From an uncultured Prevotella sp. (GTDB lineage: Bacteria; Bacteroidota; Bacteroidia; Bacteroidales; Bacteroidaceae), in the NCBI GenBank assembly GCA_900539625.1, contig UQCW01000008.1:10080-74079 (forward strand): a stretch of 64,000 bases of DNA, in the 5' to 3' direction. Below the pieces are notes generated by a model. That model had not been told where the DNA came from. It worked only from the letters and a program-made list of their open reading frames with translations, and searched no databases. Of this stretch, positions 33,644-42,700 are shown piece after piece. The translations under genes were made by a program, and so were the position numbers. Numbering within the stretch: position 1 is the first letter of the stretch; each line of letters opens with the position of its first letter.

Positions 33644-34675
33644 TTAGGATTTTTCCGTTGTGGGCGTGTTTGCCACGTCCGTCGGTGTGTCGACCTTCCT
33701 TCGTTTCTGCCTTTGCGTGAGGTCAAACCATCCGTAGGCGCCGAGCAAAATCACTTCGAAGGTCTGTATCGTGTGGACGATGAGGGCGAACATAACGGCG
33801 GGCTCTTCGGCCACACCATAGAGCACGAGCATCGTTTTAACGGCAAAATGCCACGGTCCGGCGCCGTTGGGCGTTGGCACAAGCACGGCGAAGGTGCCGA
33901 TGCAGAAGATGAGGAACGCCTGCGCGGGATTGATGGACGAGGTGAAGTCGAAGCAGAAGAAGGCTGTGTAGAAATGCAGAAAATAGCAGGCCCAGATGCC
34001 GAGCGAATAAATCAGATAGAGCGGCATGTTTTTCACGCCGCGCAGAGATGTGACGCCCGTCCAGAGGTTGCGCACCACGTCTTTTCCCTTGCTGAACACT
34101 GAGAAACCGCGCATCAGCAGCAACGCCAGGACAACAACGGCCAGCAGGCAGATGCCAGCCCAGATGAAGCCCGTTTCGGTGAAGCGACTGAAGGAACGGC
34201 CGAAGTCCGTTCCCGTGTGTTTCAGAAAATGCAGGAAATCGGTGAGCTGCAGGAGAAAGGCCATGACGGTGAGCAGAAGGATGACGAGGCAGTCGATGAA
34301 ACGCTCTGTCACCACTGTGCCCAAGGCTTTGGCAAAGGGGATGCCGTCGTATTTTTTCAGTGTGCCGCAACGCGCCACTTCTCCAACGCGCGGAATCACC
34401 AGGCTCGAGGCATAGGAGAGGAAAATGGCATCTTCGCAAACCCGGCGGCGGCAGTCAACGCCCAGCGGAAGGAGCGACATGCGCCAGCGCCAGGCCCTCA
34501 CTTGTTGGGCCAAAATGCCGAAAATGAGAGAAATGACCATCCAGCCCCATTTCATTTCCGTGAAATAAGAAAGGGCGGAATCCCATTTTGTGTCGCGATA
34601 CATCCACCACAGAATCCCTATGCCAAGGATAAATGGCAGGCAGGCACTGAATATTTTTTTTATTATCGTAATCAA
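33644..34675 (-). CDS. Flippase-like integral membrane protein (LPG synthase TM-region/UPF0104 family)
   Basis: A membrane protein of the lysylphosphatidylglycerol-synthase TM-region (UPF0104) family, 8 or so spans, for example CLPFILGIGILWWMY, GWMVISLIFGILAQQV and IDCLVILLLTVMAFLLQL. EVARCGTLKKYDGIPFAKAL (about residues 89-108) is the typical family signature. The first 70 codons of the open frame (from 34,885) look non-coding, so a TTG at 34,675 is proposed; the start is not certain. The family moves or modifies lipids in the inner membrane; the substrate is unknown. The gene is divergent from rsmA. Confidence 0.8.
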   Translation of the reverse strand: MITIIKKIFSACLPFILGIGILWWMYRDTKWDSALSYFTEMKWGWMVISLIFGILAQQVRAWRWRMSLLPLGVDCRRRVCEDAIFLSYASSLVIPRVGEVARCGTLKKYDGIPFAKALGTVVTERFIDCLVILLLTVMAFLLQLTDFLHFLKHTGTDFGRSFSRFTETGFIWAGICLLAVVVLALLLMRGFSVFSKGKDVVRNLWTGVTSLRGVKNMPLYLIYSLGIWACYFLHFYTAFFCFDFTSSINPAQAFLIFCIGTFAVLVPTPNGAGPWHFAVKTMLVLYGVAEEPAVMFALIVHTIQTFEVILLGAYGWFDLTQRQKRRKVDTPTDVANTPTTEKS

Positions 34676-34947
34676 AGTCTGTTTTTTTGCTAAATTTGCA
34701 GAGATATAAAAAGCATCGCTCCGCTTGAAAGGCAAAGTTAGTGTAAAGCGCTTGAAGTAGCAAATAACTTGTGGTAAAAAAGCAGGCTGTCGTTTAAAAA
34801 TAATTCCGCAAATGGAGTTGGCAAATCCCTGTCTTGGCTTTTGTCTCGGAATCGTCGGAATGAGCCTTTGGAGCGTGCTTGACAATCTGTGTGTTTTTAA
34901 AACGCGGCAAGCCGCCCGCCGCTTGGCTTGCCACCCAAGAAATATTT
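34676..34947. promoter_or_regulatory. Divergent region between the flippase-like gene and rsmA
   Basis: A plus-strand TAAATTTG box at 34,691-34,698 may serve rsmA, leaving a 240-base leader. No gene is recognised. Confidence 0.4.
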
Positions 34948-35772
34948 ATGACATTGAAATCCGTACGTCCGAAGAAGTTTCTCGGACAGCATTTTTTGAA
35001 AGACCAAAACGTGGCCAAGGCCATCGCCGACACGGTTGACGCCTGCCCAGACATCCCCGTCCTCGAGGTTGGGCCAGGCATGGGTGTGCTCACGCAGTAT
35101 CTTCTCCCGAAAAAGCGCGAGACGAAAGTGGTGGAGATTGATTTCGAGAGCGTTGCCTATCTGCGGGAGGAATATCCGCAGCTTGAAGAGAATATCATTG
35201 AAGACGACTTCCTGAAGATGCACCTCGAACATACGTTTGGAGGGCGTCCGTTTGTCTTGACGGGAAATTATCCCTACAACATCAGCAGTCAGATTTTCTT
35301 CAAAATGCTCGACTATCGCGAACTCATTCCTTGCTGCACGGGCATGATACAGAAGGAAGTGGCCGAACGTCTTGCCGCCAAACCAGGCTGCAAGGCTTAC
35401 GGCATCCTCAGTGTGCTGGTGCAGCTGTGGTACGACGTGGAATATCTCTTTACAGTGGAGCCAGGCGTTTTCAATCCGCCGCCCAAGGTGAAGAGTGCCG
35501 TCATCCGCATGACACGCAACGAGGCCACGTCGTGTGGCTGCGATGAGCGCTTGTTGCGCCGCGTGGTGAAAACCACCTTCAATCAGCGCCGCAAAATGAT
35601 GCGCGGTTCGCTCAAACCGCTTTTCGCCCAGCTCGACCAGGAACAAGGACGAACTGCTGGCGGGCATGCCGATTTCCTCGCACAGCCACTTCTGACCAAG
35701 CGTCCGGAACAGCTCAGCGTGCAGGACTTCATCGACCTGACCAACGCCGTGGAGCAGGAAATGAAGGGATGA
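34948..35772 (+). CDS. rsmA: 16S rRNA dimethyladenosine transferase RsmA (KsgA)
   Basis: RsmA dimethylates two adjacent adenosines near the 3' end of 16S rRNA, using SAM. Starting at the ATG 34,948, which fits the conserved VRPKKFLGQHFLKDQNVAKA start, it has 274 residues. The SAM loop is LEVGPGMGVLTQYLL and the catalytic N-[x]-P-Y motif GNYPYNISSQIFFKML. FNQRRKMMRGSL is the conserved C-terminal motif. The frame from 34,879 has a non-homologous 23-residue extension and is rejected. Confidence 0.95.
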   Translation: MTLKSVRPKKFLGQHFLKDQNVAKAIADTVDACPDIPVLEVGPGMGVLTQYLLPKKRETKVVEIDFESVAYLREEYPQLEENIIEDDFLKMHLEHTFGGRPFVLTGNYPYNISSQIFFKMLDYRELIPCCTGMIQKEVAERLAAKPGCKAYGILSVLVQLWYDVEYLFTVEPGVFNPPPKVKSAVIRMTRNEATSCGCDERLLRRVVKTTFNQRRKMMRGSLKPLFAQLDQEQGRTAGGHADFLAQPLLTKRPEQLSVQDFIDLTNAVEQEMKG

Positions 35773-35884
35773 GGCAGCCGGAGGCAGAGGTTGAAGTTGT
35801 TGAAAGCGCGTTCTGATGGCCTTCGAGGGGATTTTATGTGATTCCCGCTGCAGGCAGTACGTCTGTAATAATAGTTCAAAAACA

Positions 35885-37468
35885 ATGAAAGGTGCAGATA
35901 AAGAGGTGATTGTCATTGGCGGAGGGCTTGGCGGCTTGTTTACTGCCGCCATTCTCTCGCACGAGGGGTATGTCGTGACGGTCTTGGAGAAAAATGCCAC
36001 GGCGGGGGGCGGTTTGCAAACCTTCAGGCGTTGCGGATTCACTTTCGAGACCGGCATGCACACGCTCGGCGGTTTCAACGAGGGCGGTTCGCTCGACAAA
36101 ATCTGTCGCTATCTCGGCATACGTGATGAACTTCTCCTGCAGCCCGATGACCTGCTTACGCAAATCACTTACCGGGCTTCGAACACCACCTATCGACTGC
36201 CCTATGGACGCGAGGCTTTCACGGAATATCTCTGCGGGCATTTTCCGCATGAGTCCGAGGGCATAAAAGCCTATGTTGAGGCCGTCTATCGTCTGGCCGA
36301 CGAGGTGGACCTTTTTCATCTGCGCGAGAGCCACGACCATCTGCAGTCGCATTCCGAAGTCTTCACGCTGGCCGCCGATGAATTTGTGGCGCGTTTCGTC
36401 AGTGACGCGAAATTACGCGACCTCCTGGCCTTCATGAATCCCATGTATGCCGGCTGTCGTGGTGTTTCGCCCGCTTACGTTCATGCCCTGCTAAATGTGC
36501 TCTATCTCCAGCGCCCTTGCCGCTTTGCCGACGGTGGCCGATGCTTGGTCGATGCGTTGACGCGCGTTGTCAGAGAGGCTGGAGGAAGGGTCTTGACGCG
36601 CCATCGTGTGGTGCATGTAGAGGTGCGAGACAAAGAAGTCCTGTGGGTGCAGACCGCGGAGAGCGGACGCCATGAGGCGGAGGAGAAAAAGACGGACGCG
36701 GAAAGCGGGCGTTTCAGTGCCGCCCACGTCATCTCTGCCGTGCATCCGCTCGCGTTGCTTCCGCTCTTGAGCGAAGGGGCGTGGCCCAAGGCGTTTCGCG
36801 AACGCTTGCAGACCATTCCCGAGACTTATTCCGCCTTCACCGTCTTTGTGGTGTTGCGCGAGAATGCTTTTCCCTATATCGACCACACGTGCTATTATCA
36901 AGACGATTACGGAATGATATGGGACCACGCACGCCCCGTTGACGCGCAATGGCCGCATGGTTTCATGTATTTCACGCCGCCTGTCCCTGGTCAAGGGGCT
37001 TTTGCCCGAAAACTCATCGTTAACTGCGTGATGCCCTTCAGCGAAGTGCGCCTCTGGGCCGACTCTTTCACGGGACACCGCCCGGAAGATTACAAGGCGT
37101 GGAAGTCGCAAATGACGCAACGTATCGTCGATCGTCTGGCGCAACTCTTTCCGGGATTCCGCGAGATGGCGGAATATGTGGAGGCGGCATCGCCGCTCAC
37201 CATACGCGACTATTATGGCACGCCTGAGGGCGCTCTCTTCGGATACCAGAAGGACTGCCGCAACTTGACGCTTTCTTATCTTCCCGTAAGGACCAAGGTG
37301 AAAAACCTATGGCTGACGGGGCAGAACGTCAATCTGCACGGCATCTGCGGTGTGCCTCTGACTGCCATCCAGACCGCTGAAGCGCTTTTAGGGCGCAATG
37401 TGGTGGTGAAACACATCCACGAAGCGTGTGGAGACTTCGCCAGTTCTGTGGAAACGGCGGCGAGGTGA
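35885..37468 (+). CDS. NAD(P)/FAD-dependent oxidoreductase (CrtI/carotenoid isomerase-like)
   Basis: An FAD-dependent oxidoreductase of the phytoene desaturase/retinol saturase group. From the ATG 35,885 it has 527 residues. The dinucleotide-binding motif is VIVIGGGLGGLFTAAILSHE at about 9-28, followed by VTVLEKNATAGGGLQTF. The C-terminal FAD motif is LWLTGQNVNLHGICGVPLTA. The substrate is unclear; no other carotenoid gene is nearby. It precedes the PaaK-like gene by 164 bases, with tandem repeats between. It may form a lipid or aromatic acid pathway with it (inference). Confidence 0.85.
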   Translation: MKGADKEVIVIGGGLGGLFTAAILSHEGYVVTVLEKNATAGGGLQTFRRCGFTFETGMHTLGGFNEGGSLDKICRYLGIRDELLLQPDDLLTQITYRASNTTYRLPYGREAFTEYLCGHFPHESEGIKAYVEAVYRLADEVDLFHLRESHDHLQSHSEVFTLAADEFVARFVSDAKLRDLLAFMNPMYAGCRGVSPAYVHALLNVLYLQRPCRFADGGRCLVDALTRVVREAGGRVLTRHRVVHVEVRDKEVLWVQTAESGRHEAEEKKTDAESGRFSAAHVISAVHPLALLPLLSEGAWPKAFRERLQTIPETYSAFTVFVVLRENAFPYIDHTCYYQDDYGMIWDHARPVDAQWPHGFMYFTPPVPGQGAFARKLIVNCVMPFSEVRLWADSFTGHRPEDYKAWKSQMTQRIVDRLAQLFPGFREMAEYVEAASPLTIRDYYGTPEGALFGYQKDCRNLTLSYLPVRTKVKNLWLTGQNVNLHGICGVPLTAIQTAEALLGRNVVVKHIHEACGDFASSVETAAR

Positions 37469-37551
37469 GAAAGCGGCGGCTTGGAAATTTTCTCAGGCGC
37501 TCGTGAAATTCCTTCATAATTGGCGTGTTTCAGAATCCTCATTATCAACGG

Positions 37552-37632
37552 TTCATACTCCACTATAAATAATTCATATCCCACGATAAACAATTTATAC
37601 TCCACGATAAACAATTCATACCCCACTGACTT
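37552..37632. repeat. 21-bp tandem repeat, about 3.8 units, upstream of the PaaK-like gene
   Basis: Units at 37,552, 37,573, 37,594 and 37,615, of the type TTCATACTCCACTATAAATAA, with few mismatches. The last abuts the PaaK-like start. Confidence 0.8.
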
Positions 37633-38940
37633 ATGGATGAAATATTTAAAAACGACATAGAATTTGCTTCTGCCGAAGAAATCAGGGCGTTGCAGGAGCG
37701 TCTGCTGCGTGAGGACATCGCTTATCTGGCGGCCAATTCGCCTTATTATAAGCGCGTGTTTGCGTCTTACGATATTAATCCGGCAGACATACAGACCATT
37801 GACGATTTGCAGCGTCTGCCTTTTACGGAGAAGAAGGACTTGCAACTCTATAACGATGATTTCCTTTGCTGTCCGAAGGAACGCATTGTTGACTATATAA
37901 CGACGTCGGGCACACTGGGAGACCCTGTCACCTTCGGCTGCTCCGATAAGGACTTGGAGCGTTTGGCGTTCAACGAGAAGAAATCGTTTGCCTGCGCCGG
38001 ACTGCGTCCGGGAAACATCCTCCAGCTCATGACAACGATGGACAAACGCTTTATGGCTGGATTGGCTTATTTCCTTGGCATCCGCGCTCTGGGAGCGAGC
38101 ATCATCCGCGTTGGAAACGGTATTCCCGAATTGCAGTGGGACACGATACGGCGCCTTAAACCCGACACCATTATGTGTGTCCCCTCGTTCATTCTTCATC
38201 TCATTGACTATGCTGAACGCCACGGCATCAATTACCGCGAAAGCAGCATCCGCCGCATCATCGGCATCGGGGAGGGATTGCGCGAACAGGACTTCTCGCT
38301 CAACTTGCTCGGACGCCGAATCAAGGAGAAATGGGATGTGGAACTCTTTGCCACTTATTCGTCTACGGAAATGGGGGCTACTTTCTCAGAATGCCCCTAC
38401 GGACAGGGCGGTCACGTCCATCCCGAACTGATCATCGTGGAGATTGTTGGCGAAGACGGCATGCCAGTGCCAGATGGGGAAGTTGGGGAAATCGTTGTGA
38501 CGACGCTTGGCGTGGAAGCCATGCCGTTGCTGCGCTTCCGCACGGGGGATATGGCAGCGAAAATCACGGCGCCTTGCCGTTGCGGACGCAATTCCTTCCG
38601 TCTCACGCCGATTGTTGGTCGCAAGCACAATATGATTAAGCTCAAAGGGACAACGCTCTATCCGCCAGCGCTCAACGATGTGCTTGAGGGCACGCCGTAT
38701 GTGGGAGGCTACGTCGTGGTGGTCGGCGACAGTGATGCTGGCACCGACGATGTGCTTGTGAAGGTGGCCGTGAAAGGCCAAACGGAGTTCGACGTGGTCA
38801 AGGACTTGAAAGACCGCTTCCGCTCCCGCATTCGTGTGGCGCCAAGGGTGGAAGTCATCGACGCGGAGACGATGCGCCAAATCAATTTCCCAAATATGGC
38901 GCGTAAGCCGGTGAAATTCATCGACGAGCGGAAAAAATGA
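37633..38940 (+). CDS. Phenylacetate-CoA ligase-like AMP-forming ligase (PaaK family)
   Basis: An adenylate-forming ligase similar to PaaK that activates an aromatic or other carboxylic acid as CoA thioester. 435 residues. The phosphate loop is ITTSGTLGDPVTF near 94-106. The adenine-binding YSSTEMGATF is at about 240. The hinge motif FRTGDMA is at about 300 and the Cys-rich CRCGRNSFRLTPIVGRK at about 314. The C-terminal lobe is complete. The natural acid cannot be read off. It starts 11 bases behind the tandem repeat. Confidence 0.88.
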   Translation: MDEIFKNDIEFASAEEIRALQERLLREDIAYLAANSPYYKRVFASYDINPADIQTIDDLQRLPFTEKKDLQLYNDDFLCCPKERIVDYITTSGTLGDPVTFGCSDKDLERLAFNEKKSFACAGLRPGNILQLMTTMDKRFMAGLAYFLGIRALGASIIRVGNGIPELQWDTIRRLKPDTIMCVPSFILHLIDYAERHGINYRESSIRRIIGIGEGLREQDFSLNLLGRRIKEKWDVELFATYSSTEMGATFSECPYGQGGHVHPELIIVEIVGEDGMPVPDGEVGEIVVTTLGVEAMPLLRFRTGDMAAKITAPCRCGRNSFRLTPIVGRKHNMIKLKGTTLYPPALNDVLEGTPYVGGYVVVVGDSDAGTDDVLVKVAVKGQTEFDVVKDLKDRFRSRIRVAPRVEVIDAETMRQINFPNMARKPVKFIDERKK

Positions 38941-39039
38941 CAAACCGTTGTGCCTGAATTTACAGGCCATTTTCCAGTATTTTTCCACAAAAACTTGGAA
39001 TATCTCCATCAGTAAGAAGTTTTCGAACAACCATTTGCA

Positions 39040-39735
39040 ATGAAAGTAATCTACGAAGATAACCACATTATCATCGTCAACAAACAGGCCGGCGAAATCG
39101 TGCAAGGCGACAAAACGGGCGACCGCACCTTGGCCGACGACGTGAAAGCCTATATCAAAGAAAAATATGCCAAACCGGGCGACGTGTTTCTCGGCGTGGT
39201 ACACCGCCTCGACCGCCCCGTAAGCGGCGTTGTTGTCTTTGCCAGAACAAGCAAAGCGCTTTCGCGTCTCAACGATATGTTTCGCACGGGGAAAATCCAG
39301 AAAACCTATCAGGCCATCGTTCCAGCAACGGAGAAAAGTGTGGCAACGCCCGATGGCGAGTGGGTCACCGTTGACACCTGGCTCACACGCAACGAGCGCC
39401 AGAATAAGGCGTTTTCCCATCAGCGGGAAGTGGCCGGCAGCAAGCGAGCCGTACTCGACTATCGCATCATCGGTCGCGGCGACCGCTACAACCTCTTGGA
39501 GGTGCGCCTCCACACTGGCCGCCACCACCAGATACGTTGCCAGCTTTCTTCTTTGGGCATGCCCATCAAGGGAGACCTCAAATACGGTTCGCCGCGCAGC
39601 AATCCCGATGGCAGCATCTCGCTCCACGCACGCCACATTGCCTTCGAGCATCCCGTAAGCCACCAGGCAATCGACGTCACCGCCGATTATCCCGACAACA
39701 AACTATGGTTGGCTTTGGGGGGCGGCAATAAGTAG
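39040..39735 (+). CDS. RluA-family pseudouridine synthase
   Basis: The 231-residue enzyme converts uridine to pseudouridine in rRNA or tRNA. The catalytic Asp is in GVVHRLDRPVSGVVVFARTS (about 49-68). Further motifs are RLHTGRHHQIRCQLSSLGMP (near 151-170) and GDLKYGS. There is no S4 domain, so it belongs to the small RluA/RluD-like type; the exact target base is unknown. Confidence 0.9.
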   Translation: MKVIYEDNHIIIVNKQAGEIVQGDKTGDRTLADDVKAYIKEKYAKPGDVFLGVVHRLDRPVSGVVVFARTSKALSRLNDMFRTGKIQKTYQAIVPATEKSVATPDGEWVTVDTWLTRNERQNKAFSHQREVAGSKRAVLDYRIIGRGDRYNLLEVRLHTGRHHQIRCQLSSLGMPIKGDLKYGSPRSNPDGSISLHARHIAFEHPVSHQAIDVTADYPDNKLWLALGGGNK

Positions 39736-39797
39736 GCAGCCGCCTGCCTGCTTGGCGTTTCAAGAGAAAATAATCAATAATAAATCAGAATACAAGT

Positions 39798-42700
39798 ATG
39801 CGTTTATCATTTAAATCCTGCAGGAGCAAGTGTCTCATCACGCTTCTCGCCTGCTGTTTGGTATCGCTGACCGCCGTGGCCGGCGTTCCGTGGAAAGCCA
39901 ATGTGATTTATCACATCGTCAGCAACAAAACGGGGTTGGCTCTGACCAATTCTGGCAGTACAGAAAAAAGTGCGCCTATCACGTTGGCTGCAAGTTCTGA
40001 GACCGACGAAGGCCAGGACTGGGTGGTCGTTCCAACCCCAGACGGCGACGGAAACAGTTTCGCCATTGTCAATCCACACTCAGGATTGTCAATGGACATG
40101 GGGCTCACTGGCGGCAAGAAACTCATTCAGTGGATGTATGAGGCTGCCAATGAAAATCAGAAATTCTATGCGCAGAAAATTGAAGGCAATGACGAGCTCT
40201 TCGCCTTGGTAAGCAGCGATGCCTCTTACGCCGTTACGCAATCGGGCACCGCCCTCACCATGAACGCCACCGCCGCCGGATTCTCCGACGATATGCAGTT
40301 TCGCTTCGTGGCAACGGAGAAACCCGTCCCTGCCGGCATCGTGGGCTACAACTACGTCATTGCGCGTCAGCAGTCGCCCAATCTCGTTCTCTCCAACCGT
40401 CAGAGCTACGACACCGACAGCCGCATCTTTGCCGACCAATATGAAGAAGGCAACTGGGGACAGGCCTGGCAGATTTCCATGGCGCCCAAGGCTTCAGCCC
40501 CTTCTCAGGTCATTCTTTTCAGTATGCGCGGCGGTTTGGCCATCGATGCAGCCCTCGGCGGCAAGCGTGTGCCGCTTCAGTGGACGGCTTCCAACAAAGA
40601 AAACCAGTTGGTGAGCATCCAGCCGGTTAATGGCCTGGACGACGTCTACCAGTTGGTCTACAAGCAGGGTAGTACCAAATTTTATCTCTCGGCACAGTCG
40701 TCGGGCACCACAACGATGACAACGAGCGCCAACGACCGCAACACTTATTTCACCCTCACCTACGTGGAGAACCCAGCTATGCCGCCTCGCAATCACTGGG
40801 AAGACGAGACCTTCTTCGAGGAAAACAAAGAGAAAGGCCATGCCTACTATATCCCGTATAGCACAACGGCTGCCATGCTCGCCGACGCTGCACACTATGC
40901 CAAACCTTGGGAGACGCCGCAGAGCGACCGTGTGATGAGCCTTAACGGCACGTGGAAACTCAATTATGTGAGTGCTCCCGGAAGCCGTCCGGGCGAAAAA
41001 GCCTTCTGGGGCGACGATGCCGACGTCTCTAAGTGGGACGACATCGAAGTACCTTCCTGTCTCGAAATGAAGGGCTACGGCCAGCCGCTCTATATCAATG
41101 TCAACTATCCCTTCCAAAACAATCCGCCCACCATTCAGATGAAGAGCGGACTGACCAACTCCGTAGCCTCCTACCGTCGCACCTTCACCCTGCCGGAGAA
41201 CTGGAAAGACCAGCGCGTCTTGTTGCACTTCGACGGTATTTACAGTGCGGCCTTCGTTTGGGTAAACGGAAAATATGTCGGTTACACGCAAGGCAGCAAC
41301 AACGATGCCGAGTTTGACCTGACCAGCGTGGTGCGCGAGGGCGAGAACAACGTCTCCGTACAGGTAATCCGATGGAGCGATGGTTCTTATCTCGAAGGAC
41401 AAGACATGTGGCACATGAGCGGCATCCACCGCGATGTCTATCTCATGGCGGTGCCGAAGACCTACATCCGCGACCACTATATCACGGCTAATCTCAAACC
41501 GCTCAGCTACAACAGTGGCAGCATGCAGGTTGACTTCCTCGTGGCCAACCCGCAGGGAGAAAAATACAGCAAGACCATCAAGGCCACCCTCATCGCCCCC
41601 GACGGCCAGGAAGTTGCCAGCCAACAGACCAATGTGGCAGCGACGGGCACCGAAGAGGCACAGGCTTCCCTCACCTTCGAAGGTCTGAGCAATCTGCAAT
41701 TATGGTCGGCCGAGACCCCAACGCTCTACACCGTCCAGGTGTCGCTTCTCGACGCGGAAAGCGGTGTTGAAGAAGAAGCCTTCTCAACGAAATATGGTTT
41801 CCGCCATGTTGCCATCCGCAGCAATAAAGTCTACGTCAACGGCAAGCCCGTTTTATTCAAAGGCGTCAACACGCAAGACACGCACCCCGTCTACGGCCGT
41901 TCCATTGACGTGCCGACCATGTTGAAAGACATCGAAATGATGAAACAGGCCAATGTCAACACCGTGCGCACCAGTCATTATCCGCGCCAGGCCAAGATGT
42001 ATGCCATGTTTGACTATTATGGTCTCTACTGCATGGATGAGGCCGACGTTGAATGCCATTTCAACTGGGAAAACAGCGGAGCCTCTGGCATCACCTTCGC
42101 TCCTTCGTGGACCGCACAATATGTTGATCGCACAGTGCGCATGGTGCTTCGCGACCGCAACTTCCCCTCTGTCATCTTCTGGAGTTTGGGAAATGAGAGC
42201 AACTCTGGTTTGAACTTCCATGCCACCTACGAGGCCACCCGTGCCCTCGATCCGAGAATCATCCACTACGAAGGCGCCACGCGTGCCGGCGACACCGCTA
42301 CCGACCTCTATAGTGTGATGTATCCCAACATCAGCACTGCGAAAAACCAGGCCAACAACAATTCCAAGAGACAGCCCTATTTCATGTGTGAATATGCCCA
42401 TGCAATGGGCAACGCCGTTGGAAACCTCAAGGAATATTGGGACATCATCGAATCGAGCACCTACGGCATCGGCGGTTGCATTTGGGACTGGGTCGACCAG
42501 TCGATCTACGACGCTGCCGACATCAAGTCTGGCAAGACCACTGTCAACGGTTTCAACAAGTTTAGAAGCGGTTTCGACTATCCTGGCCCCCACCAGTTCA
42601 ACTTTGTCAACAACGGCATCATCACTGCCGACCGCGCTTGGACATCGAAGCTCACCGAAGTCAAGAAGGTCTACCAGTATGTGAAGTTCAACAACTACAA

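Noticed and set aside
34676..34885. 70-codon extension of the flippase-like frame
   Set aside because: It begins at a TTG, runs close to the rsmA start region and is not typical of the family.
37276..38223. 315-residue minus-strand frame over the 21-bp repeats
   Set aside because: The frame crosses the CrtI-like gene end and the PaaK-like start on the wrong strand and only reflects the repeats.
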